A stretch of 64,000 bases of DNA from Oceanibium sediminis (lineage in GTDB: Bacteria; Pseudomonadota; Alphaproteobacteria; Rhodobacterales; Rhodobacteraceae). Below the pieces are notes generated by a model. It searched no databases. It was not told where the DNA came from and worked only from the letters and a program-made list of their open reading frames with translations. Every line of letters starts with the position of its first letter. Position 1 is the stretch's first letter. Shown here in pieces: positions 16,200-25,010 of the stretch. A program made the position numbers and the translations under genes. The DNA lies in NCBI RefSeq assembly GCF_003265325.1, contig NZ_QGNX01000005.1, positions 336,658-400,657 of the forward strand. The letters run 5' to 3'.

Positions 16200-16790
16200 A
16201 TGAACCTTGTTGAAACAAGCACCGTTGGCGCCGAACGCATCCCGGTGCGCGCCTTTGCCGATCACCTGATGCTGGGCAGCGGTTTCGAGGATGACGGCAG
16301 CCAGGACGCGCTGCTGGAAGGCTACCTGCGCGCCGCGATCTCGGCGGTGGAGGCACGCACGGGCAAGGTGCTGCTGTCCCGTGGCTTCACCTGGGACGTG
16401 ACCCGCTGGTTCAGCCCCGAGCGGCAGGGACTGCCCGTCGGCCCGGTCAGCGCGCTGGAGGCGATCACGCTGGTGACCCGCGCGGGGGATGAAGTGCTGG
16501 TGAACCCCGCGCGCTATGGTCTGCGCAAGGACCTGTTCCGCCCCGAGATCACGGCGGACAGCCTTCCGTCGGTCCCCGTGGGCGGTATCGCGCGGATTGC
16601 CTTCACCGCCGGTTTTGGCCTGGACTGGCGCGACGTGCCCCCGGACCTGGCGCAGGCAGTGATGCTGCTGGCAGCCGGGAACTACGAGGCGCGCACGGCG
16701 GAGTCCGGAGCGCGCTCGTCCATGCCGTTCCAAGTGCTGGCGCTGATCGAACCCTACAAGACCGTGCGCCTGCTGGGAGACGTGCTGTGA
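16200..16790 (+). CDS. GTA g6, head-tail connector (adaptor)
   Basis: The 196-residue product binds the portal and begins the head-tail neck. It resembles the family called phage conserved protein phiE125 gp8: SAVEARTGKVLLSRGFTWDVTRW, PVGPVSALEAITLV, and a C-terminal helix PPDLAQAVMLLAAGNYEAR. A GGGGA site lies upstream. Its stop overlaps the GTG of the next gene. In the R. capsulatus particle this position is occupied by the adaptor ring; the assignment is by position and pattern. Confidence 0.82.
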   Translation: MNLVETSTVGAERIPVRAFADHLMLGSGFEDDGSQDALLEGYLRAAISAVEARTGKVLLSRGFTWDVTRWFSPERQGLPVGPVSALEAITLVTRAGDEVLVNPARYGLRKDLFRPEITADSLPSVPVGGIARIAFTAGFGLDWRDVPPDLAQAVMLLAAGNYEARTAESGARSSMPFQVLALIEPYKTVRLLGDVL

Positions 16791-17122
16791 GCGCGGGGCG
16801 GCGGCGCAAGCTGATCCTGGAGCAGCGGATCGAGGTTCCGGACGGCATGGGGGGCGTCAGCCACAGCTGGCAGGCGCTTGGGCAGTTGTGGGCCGACATG
16901 GCCCCGCGCCGGGGGCGCGAGGAACTGGTCGCGGAACGGGTAAGTGAGCGCGTACCCTGGACGATCTCGGTCCGGGGGGCGGCGGCGGGTAGCCCGCAGC
17001 GCCCGAAGCCCACGCAGCGGTTCCGGGACGGGACCCGGGTTTTCAACATCATAAGCGTGGCGGAGGCGGACCCGGCGGCGCGCTACCTGCTCTGCTCCGC
17101 GGAAGAAGGGGTGGCGGTATGA
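16787..17122 (+). CDS. GTA g7, head closure / head-tail adaptor protein (stopper)
   Basis: A 111-residue protein of the SPP1 gp16-like head-tail adaptor type. Family pattern: MSAGRRRKLILEQR, DGMGGVSHSWQALGQLWADMAPRRGREE, TISVRG, PTQRFRDGTRVFNIISVAEADPAARYLLCSAEEG, a small beta-barrel with a loop. GTG start overlaps the g6 stop and its own stop overlaps g8, so translation is coupled. Such proteins plug the portal channel and join head to tail. Confidence 0.82.
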   Translation: MSAGRRRKLILEQRIEVPDGMGGVSHSWQALGQLWADMAPRRGREELVAERVSERVPWTISVRGAAAGSPQRPKPTQRFRDGTRVFNIISVAEADPAARYLLCSAEEGVAV

Positions 17123-17541
17123 CCTATGCGCTTTCGACGGCCTTGCAGGAGGCGGTGTTCACCGCGCTGACGGGCGATGCGGCGCTGATGGCGCTGGTGG
17201 GCCAGGATATCTATGACGCGCCCCCCCAGCTGGCCCCGGCGGATGTGCCCGAGCTGCACGTTACCCTGGGCGAGGAGCGTGTGCGCGACGGGTCCACCAA
17301 GACCAGCCGGGGCGCGGTGCATGATTTCAGCGTCACGGTTCATGCGCGCACCGAGGGGTTTTCCCGCCCCAAGGCGGCGGCCGCGGCGGTGTGCGAGGCG
17401 CTTCTGGATCGCGATCTGCCGATGGCGCGGGGGCACCTGGTGAACCTGCACATGATCGAGGCGCGCGCCGAACGCGGGGCGGCCAACGCGCCGCGCCGCG
17501 TGCGGCTGCGGTTCCGCGCCGTCCTGCAGGACAGCATTTAA
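17119..17541 (+). CDS. GTA g8, tail terminator (DUF3168)
   Basis: The 140-residue protein matches the DUF3168 / tail completion pattern: ALQEAVFTALTGDAALMALVGQDIYDAPP, PELHVTLGEERVRDGSTKTSRGAVHDFSVTVHA, and MIEARAERGAANAPRRVRLRFRAVLQD. In GTA particles the tail terminator ring caps the tail tube at the neck. The ATG overlaps the g7 stop. g9 follows after 21 bases. Confidence 0.85.
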   Translation: MTYALSTALQEAVFTALTGDAALMALVGQDIYDAPPQLAPADVPELHVTLGEERVRDGSTKTSRGAVHDFSVTVHARTEGFSRPKAAAAAVCEALLDRDLPMARGHLVNLHMIEARAERGAANAPRRVRLRFRAVLQDSI

Positions 17542-17562
17542 CTCATTGAAGGATAAGCAAAG

Positions 17563-17976
17563 ATGGTAGCGCAGAAGGGCAAGGACCTGTTGATCAAGAT
17601 CGACATGAACGGGTCCGGCAGTTTCGAGACCGTGGCAGGCCTTCGCGCCAGCCGCATCACGTTCAACGCGGAAACGGTGGACATCACCAACCTGCAAAGC
17701 ACCGGCGGCTGGCGGGAGCTTCTGGGGGGCACGGGGGTGCGCTCGGCCTCCATCTCCGGCTCGGGGGTGTTCCTGGACGACGCCACGGACGAGCGGGCGC
17801 GGCAGATCTTCTTCGACGGCTCGTTGCCGGTGTTCCAGGTGATCATCCCCGATTTCGGCATCGTGGAGGGGCCGTTCCAGATCACCTCGATCGAGTATTC
17901 GGGGAACCATGACGGCGAAGCGGTCTACGACCTTGCGTTGGCCTCGGCCGGGGCGCTGGCGTTCACGGCGATCTGA
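17563..17976 (+). CDS. GTA g9, major tail tube protein
   Basis: The 137-residue protein has the pattern of the TP901-1-type major tail protein: MVAQKGKDLLIKIDMNGSGSFETVAGLRASRITFNAETVDITNLQSTGGWRELL near the start, then SASISGSGVFLDDATDERARQIFFDG and the C-terminal ITSIEYSGNHDGEAVYDLALASAGAL. It polymerises as the tail tube. Its last base is shared with the ATG of g10 (TGATG arrangement). Confidence 0.9.
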   Translation: MVAQKGKDLLIKIDMNGSGSFETVAGLRASRITFNAETVDITNLQSTGGWRELLGGTGVRSASISGSGVFLDDATDERARQIFFDGSLPVFQVIIPDFGIVEGPFQITSIEYSGNHDGEAVYDLALASAGALAFTAI

Positions 17977-18290
17977 TGGTGGCCAATCCCTATCGTGGCG
18001 AGGTGTCGCTGGTGGTGAACGGAGAGGCGCGGGTGATGCGCCTGTCCCTCGGCGCGTTGGCAGGGCTGGAGGAGCGGCTCGGCAGCGGCTCGCTGGTGGA
18101 GCTGGTCGAGCGGTTCGAGGCGGGGGCGTTTTCCGCCGTCGACCTGCTGGCGCTGCTGGCGGCGGGGCTGGACATGCCGCTCTCGGATGTCGCGGCGGCT
18201 GAGATCGAGGGCGGTGCGATGGCCGCCAGCCGTGCGGGCGCGCGGCTGCTTGCGGTGACCTTCGCGCTGCCCGAGGCGGACCCCGCGTGA
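17976..18290 (+). CDS. GTA g10, tail assembly chaperone-like protein
   Basis: A 104-residue protein located between the tail tube and tape measure genes, the normal site of tail assembly chaperones. It begins MVANPYRGEVSLVVNGEARVMRLSLGALAGLEERLG and has Ala/Leu/Glu-rich helices. It corresponds to GTA orfg10. ATG overlaps the g9 stop and the stop overlaps g10.1. The chaperone role is inferred from position and size, not from a catalytic motif. Confidence 0.75.
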   Translation: MVANPYRGEVSLVVNGEARVMRLSLGALAGLEERLGSGSLVELVERFEAGAFSAVDLLALLAAGLDMPLSDVAAAEIEGGAMAASRAGARLLAVTFALPEADPA

Positions 18291-18499
18291 GCCGTATCGC
18301 CTGGGGCCCGCTGATGCGCCTTGGCTTGCAGGACCTCGGCCTGAAACCGGCCGAGTTCTGGGCCCTGACCCCGGCGGAACTGATGCTGATGGCGGGGCTG
18401 GACGGCGCCGTCGCGGCGCGCCCGACGCGGGCCGCCCTGGGCGAGCTGATGCGCGCTTATCCCGACACCCAGAATAGGACGGAGGCCGAGGATGGCTGA
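18287..18499 (+). CDS. GTA g10.1, small tail assembly chaperone-like protein
   Basis: A 70-residue protein between g10 and the tape measure gene. The pattern IAWGPLMRLGLQDLGLKPAEFWALTPAELMLMAGL is typical of the small rcc01693-like family in GTA clusters. GTG start overlaps the g10 stop; its stop lies 8 bases inside the tape measure gene. Together g10 and g10.1 probably chaperone the tape measure protein, as the paired G/GT proteins do in other tailed phages, although here they are separate genes rather than a frameshift product. Confidence 0.78.
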   Translation: MSRIAWGPLMRLGLQDLGLKPAEFWALTPAELMLMAGLDGAVAARPTRAALGELMRAYPDTQNRTEAEDG

Positions 18500-19139
18500 T
18501 CTGGAAGACGATTTCGCCCGGCTCGAGGGCACGATCGCGGGGCTCGAAACCTCGCTCAACGGGGCGGAAAGCATGACCACCGCGTTCCGCAGCGAAATGC
18601 AGGAGGTGACCTCCTCCATGCGGGTGGCCAGCCAGGATGCCTCGGCGCTGAGCCGGACGCTGGGGACCAGCCTGAAGTCTGCAATGACCGGGCTGATCCT
18701 GGACGGGCGCAACCTGTCTGCCGCGCTGAGCGGGGTGGGGCAGCGTATTTCGGGCAGTGTGCTGAATGCGGCGCTGAGCCCGGTCACCGGGGCGATCAGC
18801 CAAGGGGTTAACTCGCTCTTTGGCGGATATTTCGCCAAGGGCGGGGTGATCAACTCCGGCCAGGTGCAGCGCTTCGCCTCTGGCGGGATCGTGGACGGCG
18901 CAACGTCTTTCGCGATGCGCGGCGGCAAGCGCGGCGTCATGGGGGAGGCGGGGCCGGAGGCGATCATGCCCCTGACGCGCGGAGCGGACGGCAAGCTGGG
19001 CGTGCGCGGCGGGGGCGGCGGCAACGTGCAGGTGACGATGAACATTTCAACACCCGACGTGGCCGGGTTCCAACGCTCGCGCAGCCAGATCGCCGCGCAG
19101 GTGGCGCGGGCGATCGGGCAGGGGCGGCGCAATCAATGA
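18492..19139 (+). CDS. GTA g11, tail tape measure protein
   Basis: A 215-residue tape measure protein, very short compared with phage versions, as expected for the short GTA tail. The N-terminal half is helical (LEDDFARLEGTIAGLETSL, AESMTTAFRSEMQEV). The centre is Gly/Ser/Ala-rich. The C-terminal half has the diagnostic phage tape-measure stretch YFAKGGVINSGQVQRFASGGIVDGATSFAMRGGKRGVMGEAGPEAIMPLTRGADGKLGV and an Arg/Gln-rich end. It overlaps g10.1 by 8 bases. Confidence 0.9.
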   Translation: MADLEDDFARLEGTIAGLETSLNGAESMTTAFRSEMQEVTSSMRVASQDASALSRTLGTSLKSAMTGLILDGRNLSAALSGVGQRISGSVLNAALSPVTGAISQGVNSLFGGYFAKGGVINSGQVQRFASGGIVDGATSFAMRGGKRGVMGEAGPEAIMPLTRGADGKLGVRGGGGGNVQVTMNISTPDVAGFQRSRSQIAAQVARAIGQGRRNQ

Positions 19140-19148
19140 GGTTTCTCC

Positions 19149-19781
19149 ATGAGTTTTCATGAAGTCCGGTTTCCGGTTTCCCTGTCGTTCGGGTCCGTCG
19201 GCGGCCCGGAGCGGCGCACGGAGATCGTCACCCTGAACAACGGTGCGGAGGAACGCACCACCCCCTGGGCGCATTCGCGGCGGCGTTACGATGCCGGTTT
19301 CGGGATGCGCTCGCTCGACGACCTGGAGGAACTGATCGGCTTCTTCGAGGCGCGCGGCGGGCAGCTCTACGGGTTTCGCTGGCGGGACTGGACGGACTAC
19401 AAGTCCTGCCCCCCCTCGCAGACACCCGATCATGGGGATCAGACCATCGGTCATGGCGACGGCGAGAGGCGCCTGTTCCAGCTTAGCAAGACCTACTGGT
19501 CGGGCGACGTGTCCTACACCCGCCCGATCACCAAGCCGGTGGCCGGGACGGAAACGATTTCCATCGACGGGGACGACCGGGTCGAGGGCGTGGACTACAC
19601 GCTCGACCATATGACGGGCGTGGTTGTTTTCGCCGCCGCCCCCCAGCCCGGTGCGCCGGTTCAGGCGGGCTTCGAGTTCGATGTACCCGTGCGCTTCGAC
19701 ACCGACCGGATCGAGGCGAGCGTCGCAGGCTTCCAGGCGGGCGAGGTGCCGTCTGTTCCGGTGATCGAGGTGCGGGTATGA
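19149..19781 (+). CDS. GTA g12, distal tail protein (DUF2460)
   Basis: A 210-residue baseplate-proximal protein. Family pattern: MSFHEVRFPVSLSFGSVGGPERRTEIVTLNNGAEERTTPWAHSRRRYDAG, then LEELIGFFEARGGQLYGFRWRDWTDYKSC and the end FDTDRIEASVAGFQAGEVPSVPVIEVRV. In the R. capsulatus particle the g12 product forms the distal tail ring between tube and hub. Its stop overlaps g13 in an ATGA. Confidence 0.9.
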   Translation: MSFHEVRFPVSLSFGSVGGPERRTEIVTLNNGAEERTTPWAHSRRRYDAGFGMRSLDDLEELIGFFEARGGQLYGFRWRDWTDYKSCPPSQTPDHGDQTIGHGDGERRLFQLSKTYWSGDVSYTRPITKPVAGTETISIDGDDRVEGVDYTLDHMTGVVVFAAAPQPGAPVQAGFEFDVPVRFDTDRIEASVAGFQAGEVPSVPVIEVRV

Positions 19782-20686
19782 GTGGCGCGGACAAGCTGCG
19801 CGCCCGCCTTGGCGAGGGTACGACGAAGCTGGCGCGCTGCTGGCGGATCACCCGCAAGGACGGGCGTATCCTTGGCTTCACGGACCACGACTGCCCGCTG
19901 GAATTCGACGGGCTGCGTTTCGAGGCGGGCGCGGGCATCGACGCCGGGGCGTTGGAACGCTCCACCGGGTTGAGCGTGGACAATGCGCAGGCGCTCGGCG
20001 CGCTGACGTCGGACCGGATCACTGAGGGGGATATCCTTGCCGGGCATTACGACGGCGCCGAGGTGGTCCAGTGGCTGGTGGATTGGAGTGCGCCCGAGGC
20101 GCGGATCATCCTTTTCAAGGGCTCCCTCGGGGAGGTGCGCCTGTCGGGCCATGCCTTCGAGGCGGAGCTGCGCGGGCAGGGCGAGGTGTTGAACCAGCCC
20201 CTTGGCCGGGCCTTCCTCAAGACCTGCGATCGGGATCTTGGCGATGCCGCCTGCGGAGTCGACCTGGGCGACCCGGCGTATGCGGTGGAGGCGGAGCTGA
20301 CCTCGGCCGAAGGGCAGCTTGTCCTTGGGTGGAGGGATACGGCGGATTATGCCGACGGTTGGTTCACGGGCGGTGCGCTGACCTGGCTGTCGGGGGCGAA
20401 TGCCGGGCTGCGCGCATTGGTGCGCGCGGACCAGGGGCGCGGCGCGTCGCGCAAGGCGATCCTCTGGTCGGAGGCGCGCGCGCCGGTGGCCGTTGGCGAT
20501 AGGGTGCGGCTGGTCGCGGGGTGTGACAAGCATCTGTCGACCTGCAAGGCGAAGTTCGCCAATGTCCTGAACTTCAGGGGCTTTCCGCATATCCCCGGTG
20601 ATGACTGGGTAACGGCGTACCCGCGCAACGGTTCTGCGCATGACGGCTCGGTGCTTCGCTGGGAAGAGTTTCGCCATGAGCGCTGA
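19778..20686 (+). CDS. GTA g13, baseplate hub protein (DUF2163)
   Basis: A 302-residue protein of the DUF2163 type. Signature: ARCWRITRKDGRILGFTDHDCPLEFDGLRFEAGAG at the N-terminus and the C-terminal Cys motif GCDKHLSTCKAKFANVLNFRGFPHIPGDD, which in GTA hub proteins coordinates an iron-sulfur cluster according to published structure work; Cys residues also occur in KTCDRDLGDAACGVDL. It overlaps g12 by 4 bases and g14 by 11. It is a structural hub component at the tail tip. Confidence 0.9.
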   Translation: MSGADKLRARLGEGTTKLARCWRITRKDGRILGFTDHDCPLEFDGLRFEAGAGIDAGALERSTGLSVDNAQALGALTSDRITEGDILAGHYDGAEVVQWLVDWSAPEARIILFKGSLGEVRLSGHAFEAELRGQGEVLNQPLGRAFLKTCDRDLGDAACGVDLGDPAYAVEAELTSAEGQLVLGWRDTADYADGWFTGGALTWLSGANAGLRALVRADQGRGASRKAILWSEARAPVAVGDRVRLVAGCDKHLSTCKAKFANVLNFRGFPHIPGDDWVTAYPRNGSAHDGSVLRWEEFRHER

Positions 20687-21101
20687 GATCGTGGCGCTGG
20701 CCGAAAGCTGGATCGGGACGCCCTATGCCCATCAGGCCAGCCTGAAGGGGGTGGGCTGTGACTGCCTCGGCCTTGTACGGGGCATCTGGCGCGCTCGTTA
20801 CGGGGCCGAGCCGGAGGCGGTTCCCCCCTATACGCCCGACTGGGGCGAGCCCGCGGGGCAGGAGATCCTGCTTGCCGCGGCGGCGCGCAGCCTGGTGCCG
20901 GTGGCAAGCGGCGACATGGCGCCGGGCGATGTACTCGTCTTCCGCATGCGGGGGCGGGGCATCGCGAAACATCTTGGCATCCTGTGCCGCGAGGGCGCGG
21001 ATGCGTCATTCATTCATGCCTACAGCCGCGTTGGCGTCGTGCGTTCGCCGCTTGGGCAGGCGTGGCGCGCGCGTCTTGCGGCTGCGTTCCGATTCCCCTG
21101 A
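20676..21101 (+). CDS. GTA g14, NlpC/P60-type peptidoglycan peptidase
   Basis: A 141-residue cell-wall peptidase of the tail, thought to open the peptidoglycan of the recipient cell. The catalytic Cys is in GVGCDCLGLVRGIWR (GCDC), and histidines are in AKHLGIL and SFIHAYS. The preceding ESWIGTPYAHQAS is the family N-terminal pattern. Start MSAEIVALAESW at 20676 overlaps g13 by 11 bases. g15 begins 12 bases after the stop. Confidence 0.9.
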   Translation: MSAEIVALAESWIGTPYAHQASLKGVGCDCLGLVRGIWRARYGAEPEAVPPYTPDWGEPAGQEILLAAAARSLVPVASGDMAPGDVLVFRMRGRGIAKHLGILCREGADASFIHAYSRVGVVRSPLGQAWRARLAAAFRFP

Positions 21102-21113
21102 CAGGAGAGCAAT

Positions 21114-24100
21114 ATGGCAACTGTAGTTCTGGCGGCCGCCGGTGGCGCGCTTGGCGCATCGGTCGGGGGGGGGCTGCTCGGCCTGTCCTCCGTCGCGATC
21201 GGCAAGGCGGTGGGGGCGAGCCTGGGCGCGGTGATCGATCAGCGCCTGTTCGGTTCCGGCGCGCAACCGGTGGAGGTGGGGCGGCGCGACATGCTGCGCC
21301 TGACCGGCTCGACCGAGGGGGCGCCGATCGCCCGCCTCTGGGGGCGGATGCGGGTACCGGGCCAGATCATCTGGTCATCGCGCTTTCTGGAGGACGTCAC
21401 GACCACCGGGGGCGGCAAGGGCGCGCCCAGCGCCCCCGAGCGGCGGGAGTATTCCTATTCGGTCAGCATCGCCATCGCGCTGTGCGAGGGGCCAATCACG
21501 CGGATCGCCAGGGTCTGGGCCGATGGGCAGATCATCGACACCTCGACGCTGAACATGCGCGTCTATCACGGGGACGCGGCCCAGTTGCCCGATCCGCTGA
21601 TCGCCGCCAGCCTGCCGGAGGGGGAGGCCCCCGCCTATCGCGGCACCGCCTACGTGGTGATCGAGGACCTGGCGCTGGGTGCCTATGGCAACCGCATTCC
21701 GCAGTTCAATTTCGAGGTTCAGCGCGCGCCCGAGACCGCCGATAGCACCATGGCGCGTTCCGTGAACGCGGTGGCGCTGGTCCCGGGGACCGGCGAATAC
21801 GCGCTGGCGACCGAGCCCGTCAGCTTCGAGATCGAGAAGGGCCACACTAAGGTCAGCAACGTGAACAACAATGCCGGGCGCACGGACATCGACCTGTCGG
21901 TGCAGGCGTTGGTCGAGGAGGTTCCGGGCTGCGGGGCGGTGTCGCTCGTGGTCAGCTGGTTCGGGTCCGATCTGCGTTGTGCGGAATGCTCGATCCAGCC
22001 GAAGGTCGAGCAGAGTGAGCTGGACGGCGTGGAAATGCCTTGGCGTGTCGCCGGTGCGACCCGCAGTTCGGCCGAGGTCGTGCAATATGTCGACGGCCGG
22101 CCCGGTTTCGGCGGCACACCGGCGGATGCGTCTGTCGTGCAGGCGATCCAGCGTTTGCAGGCGGCGGGGCAGGCCGTGATGTTCTATCCGTTCATCCTGA
22201 TGGACATCCGCGCCGGAAACGGGCTGACCGACCCCTGGAGCGGCGCGGCGGATCAACCCGATGTGCCCTGGCGGGGGCGGATCACCGCATCCATCGCGCC
22301 GGGACGGGCCGGCTCGCCCGACAAGAGCCCCGCAGCAGGCGGGGAGGTGGCGACATTCTTCGGCAGCGTGCAGCCCGGTGACTTCGCGATCGTGGAGGAC
22401 GCGGTTGTCTATTCCGGCCCCGCGGAGTGGAGCTATCGTCGTTTCATTCTGCACTATGCCTGGCTCTGCAAGCTGGCGGGTGGCGTGGACGCGTTCTGCA
22501 TCGGCTCGGAAATGCGCGCGCTGACGCAGCTGCGCGACGGGCCCGAGAGTTTTCCCACGGTGGCGCAGCTGAGGACGCTTGCGGCGGAGGTGAAGGCGAT
22601 CCTGCCGGGCACGAAGATTTCCTACGCGGCGGACTGGTCCGAGTATTTCGGGTATCAGCCGGGCGATGGCAGCGGCGACGTGTTCTATCACCTCGACCCG
22701 CTCTGGGCGGACCCGGCGGTCGATTTCGTCGGTATCGACAACTACATGCCGCTGTCGGACTGGCGTGACGGGTCGGACCACGCGGACGCGGCGGCGGGGA
22801 CGATCCATGACCTCGACTATCTGCGCGGCAACATCATGGGCGGCGAGGGCTACGACTGGTACTATGCCTCGGCGGAGGGGCGCGACGCGCAAATCCGTAT
22901 ACCGATCGAGGACGGTGCCTACGACGAGCCCTGGACGTATCGCTACAAGGATATCGCGAATTGGTGGTCGCGCTTTCACTGGAACCGTATTGGTGGTGTG
23001 AAGCAGGCAAGCCCGACGCCCTGGCAGCCCGAGGGAAAGCCTATATGGTTCACCGAACTCGGCTGTCCCGCCGTGGACAAGGGGACCAACCAGCCCAATG
23101 TCTTCCTGGATCCGCAATCTGTCGAGAATGCCTTGCCGCATTACAGTACCGGCGGCCAGGATGAGTTGATCCAGGCGCGCTATCTTGAGGCGATGCACAG
23201 CTTCTGGGGCGCGGCGGAGAACAACCCGATCTCGGACGTGTATGCCGGGCCGATGGTGGACATGTCCCGCGCCTTCGTCTGGGCCTGGGACGCGCGGCCC
23301 TGGCCGGATTTCCCACAGCGTCTGGACGTCTGGGCAGATGGGCTGAACCATGCGCGGGGGCACTGGATTTCCGGGCGCACGCACCTGGTCGAGCTTGGCG
23401 ATATCGCGCGCGAGATTTGTGGTCGCGCGGGGCAGCTGGATATCGACACCCGCGCGCTGGGCGGTCTGGTCCGGGGCTACCTTGTCAGTGGCGCGGAGTC
23501 GGCGCGCGAAAGCCTTCAGCCCCTGATGCTGAGCTACGGTTTCGACGTGTTCGAACGTGAAGGGGGCTTGCATATGCGCAACCGGACCGGCATGGCGACC
23601 CGGGTGCTGGACCAGGGGCAACTGGCGGTTCGCGATGCCCGGACCCCGGCCTATGAATTGTCCCGGTTGCCCGAGTCCGAGGTGCCGGCGCGCGTACGCG
23701 TGCGTTTCGTCCACCCCGGGAAGGACTTCCAGTCGATCACGGCCGAGGCGCAGATCGCAGGGGCCGAGGCGCTGTTCACCGCCGGCTCGGACCTGTTCGT
23801 TTCGCTGAGCCATGAGGAAGGTGCGCGGGTCGCAGCACGGTGGTTGTCGGAGACGCAGATCTCGCGCGATCAGGTCAGCTTCCATCTGCCCCGCTCGGAC
23901 ATGGACCTGGAGCCGGGGGACGTCGTGACGCTCGACGCGGGGGGCCAGCAATCGTCTTTCCGCATCGACCGGGTCGTGGAAACCACCCTGCGAGAGGTTG
24001 AGGCGACACGGGTCGAGGCGGCGATCTATGCCCCGGAGCCGGTGATCCCCGAGCTTATCGTGCGCCGCGGCCAGAACCAGTCGGGCCAGCCCTATGCCGA

Positions 24101-25010
24101 GGTGATGGACCTGCCCCTACTTCGGGCGGAGGATACGGCCCACGTACCGTTCGTTGCGGCCACCCATGAACCGTGGGAGGGCGGGTTGTCGATCTACACC
24201 GGCGCGCAGGACCATGACTACGGGCCGCCGGTCGAGCTGGCGGTGTCCTCCATCGTCGGAACGACGCTGAGCGACCTTGCTGCCGCTGCGCCGGGGCGCT
24301 GGTCCGAGGATGCGCTGGAGGTGCGGATCTCGGGGCGGGAACTGCTGTCGCGCAGCGCGCAGGAGGTTCTGAACGGTGCGAACACGCTCGCCGTCCGCGC
24401 GGCGGGGGCCGCCGACTGGGAGGTTATCCAGTTCCGCGACGCGGAGCTTGTCGGGCCACGGCAGTACCGGTTGAGCGGCCTGTTGCGCGGCCAAGCGGGG
24501 ACCGAGCCCCTGATCCCTCCGATCCTGGCGGCGGGGGCGGACATCGTGCTTCTGGATGGCACGCAGCCGCAACTGCCCCTGTCGCTGGACCAGGTCGGGC
24601 TGGAGCGGCACGTTCGTGTCGGCCCGTCGGGGGAAAGCTATGCCAGCCCCCGGTACCGGCACCTGGTGGTCGAGCCGCGGGGCGTCGGGCTGCGGCCCTA
24701 TGCGCCGGCGCATCTGAGGGCCACGACCTCCGGCGGGGATGTCAGCCTGAGCTGGGTCCGCCGCAGCCGGTATGGCGGCGACAGCTGGACCCTGTCCGAG
24801 GTGCCGCTGGGCGAACAGCGTGAGGCGTACCTGGTGACCATAGAGGCCGGTGGCACGACCCTGCGCCAAATCGAGGTTGCTGAGAGCGCGTTCCTCTACA
24901 CGGCGGCGATGCAGGCGGCGGACGGGGGCGGGGGCGGCTTCACGGTTTCTGTCGCGCAACTCTCCGCCAGTTTTGGCCCCGGATTTTCAACAAGGATCGA
25001 TATTCCATGA
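21114..25010 (+). CDS. GTA g15, large tail hub/host-attachment protein with TIM-barrel glycoside hydrolase-like domain
   Basis: At 1298 residues this is the largest GTA gene product, the central tail fibre/hub. The N-terminus (about 1-35) is Gly/Ala-rich and hydrophobic. Then come a phage-tail-like region (APIARLWGRMRVPGQIIWSSRF, EYSYSVSIAIALCEGPITRIARVWADGQIID) and a GTA TIM-barrel-like domain (about 430-720; LPGTKISYAADWSEYFGY, DFVGIDNYMPLSDW, KPIWFTELGCPAVDKGTNQPN). A phage tail protein 3-type middle region and Ig-like C-terminal parts (AHLRATTSGGDVSLSWVRRSRYGGDSW) follow. The TELGCP motif looks like a retained hydrolase active-site segment. Its stop overlaps the DUF2793 gene by 4 bases. 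Confidence 0.93.
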   Translation: MATVVLAAAGGALGASVGGGLLGLSSVAIGKAVGASLGAVIDQRLFGSGAQPVEVGRRDMLRLTGSTEGAPIARLWGRMRVPGQIIWSSRFLEDVTTTGGGKGAPSAPERREYSYSVSIAIALCEGPITRIARVWADGQIIDTSTLNMRVYHGDAAQLPDPLIAASLPEGEAPAYRGTAYVVIEDLALGAYGNRIPQFNFEVQRAPETADSTMARSVNAVALVPGTGEYALATEPVSFEIEKGHTKVSNVNNNAGRTDIDLSVQALVEEVPGCGAVSLVVSWFGSDLRCAECSIQPKVEQSELDGVEMPWRVAGATRSSAEVVQYVDGRPGFGGTPADASVVQAIQRLQAAGQAVMFYPFILMDIRAGNGLTDPWSGAADQPDVPWRGRITASIAPGRAGSPDKSPAAGGEVATFFGSVQPGDFAIVEDAVVYSGPAEWSYRRFILHYAWLCKLAGGVDAFCIGSEMRALTQLRDGPESFPTVAQLRTLAAEVKAILPGTKISYAADWSEYFGYQPGDGSGDVFYHLDPLWADPAVDFVGIDNYMPLSDWRDGSDHADAAAGTIHDLDYLRGNIMGGEGYDWYYASAEGRDAQIRIPIEDGAYDEPWTYRYKDIANWWSRFHWNRIGGVKQASPTPWQPEGKPIWFTELGCPAVDKGTNQPNVFLDPQSVENALPHYSTGGQDELIQARYLEAMHSFWGAAENNPISDVYAGPMVDMSRAFVWAWDARPWPDFPQRLDVWADGLNHARGHWISGRTHLVELGDIAREICGRAGQLDIDTRALGGLVRGYLVSGAESARESLQPLMLSYGFDVFEREGGLHMRNRTGMATRVLDQGQLAVRDARTPAYELSRLPESEVPARVRVRFVHPGKDFQSITAEAQIAGAEALFTAGSDLFVSLSHEEGARVAARWLSETQISRDQVSFHLPRSDMDLEPGDVVTLDAGGQQSSFRIDRVVETTLREVEATRVEAAIYAPEPVIPELIVRRGQNQSGQPYAEVMDLPLLRAEDTAHVPFVAATHEPWEGGLSIYTGAQDHDYGPPVELAVSSIVGTTLSDLAAAAPGRWSEDALEVRISGRELLSRSAQEVLNGANTLAVRAAGAADWEVIQFRDAELVGPRQYRLSGLLRGQAGTEPLIPPILAAGADIVLLDGTQPQLPLSLDQVGLERHVRVGPSGESYASPRYRHLVVEPRGVGLRPYAPAHLRATTSGGDVSLSWVRRSRYGGDSWTLSEVPLGEQREAYLVTIEAGGTTLRQIEVAESAFLYTAAMQAADGGGGGFTVSVAQLSASFGPGFSTRIDIP

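Noticed and set aside
21375-23951. 858-codon open frame antisense to g15
   Set aside because: Same reason: high-GC antisense frame, no motif, no ribosome-binding site, while g15 has clear domain signatures.
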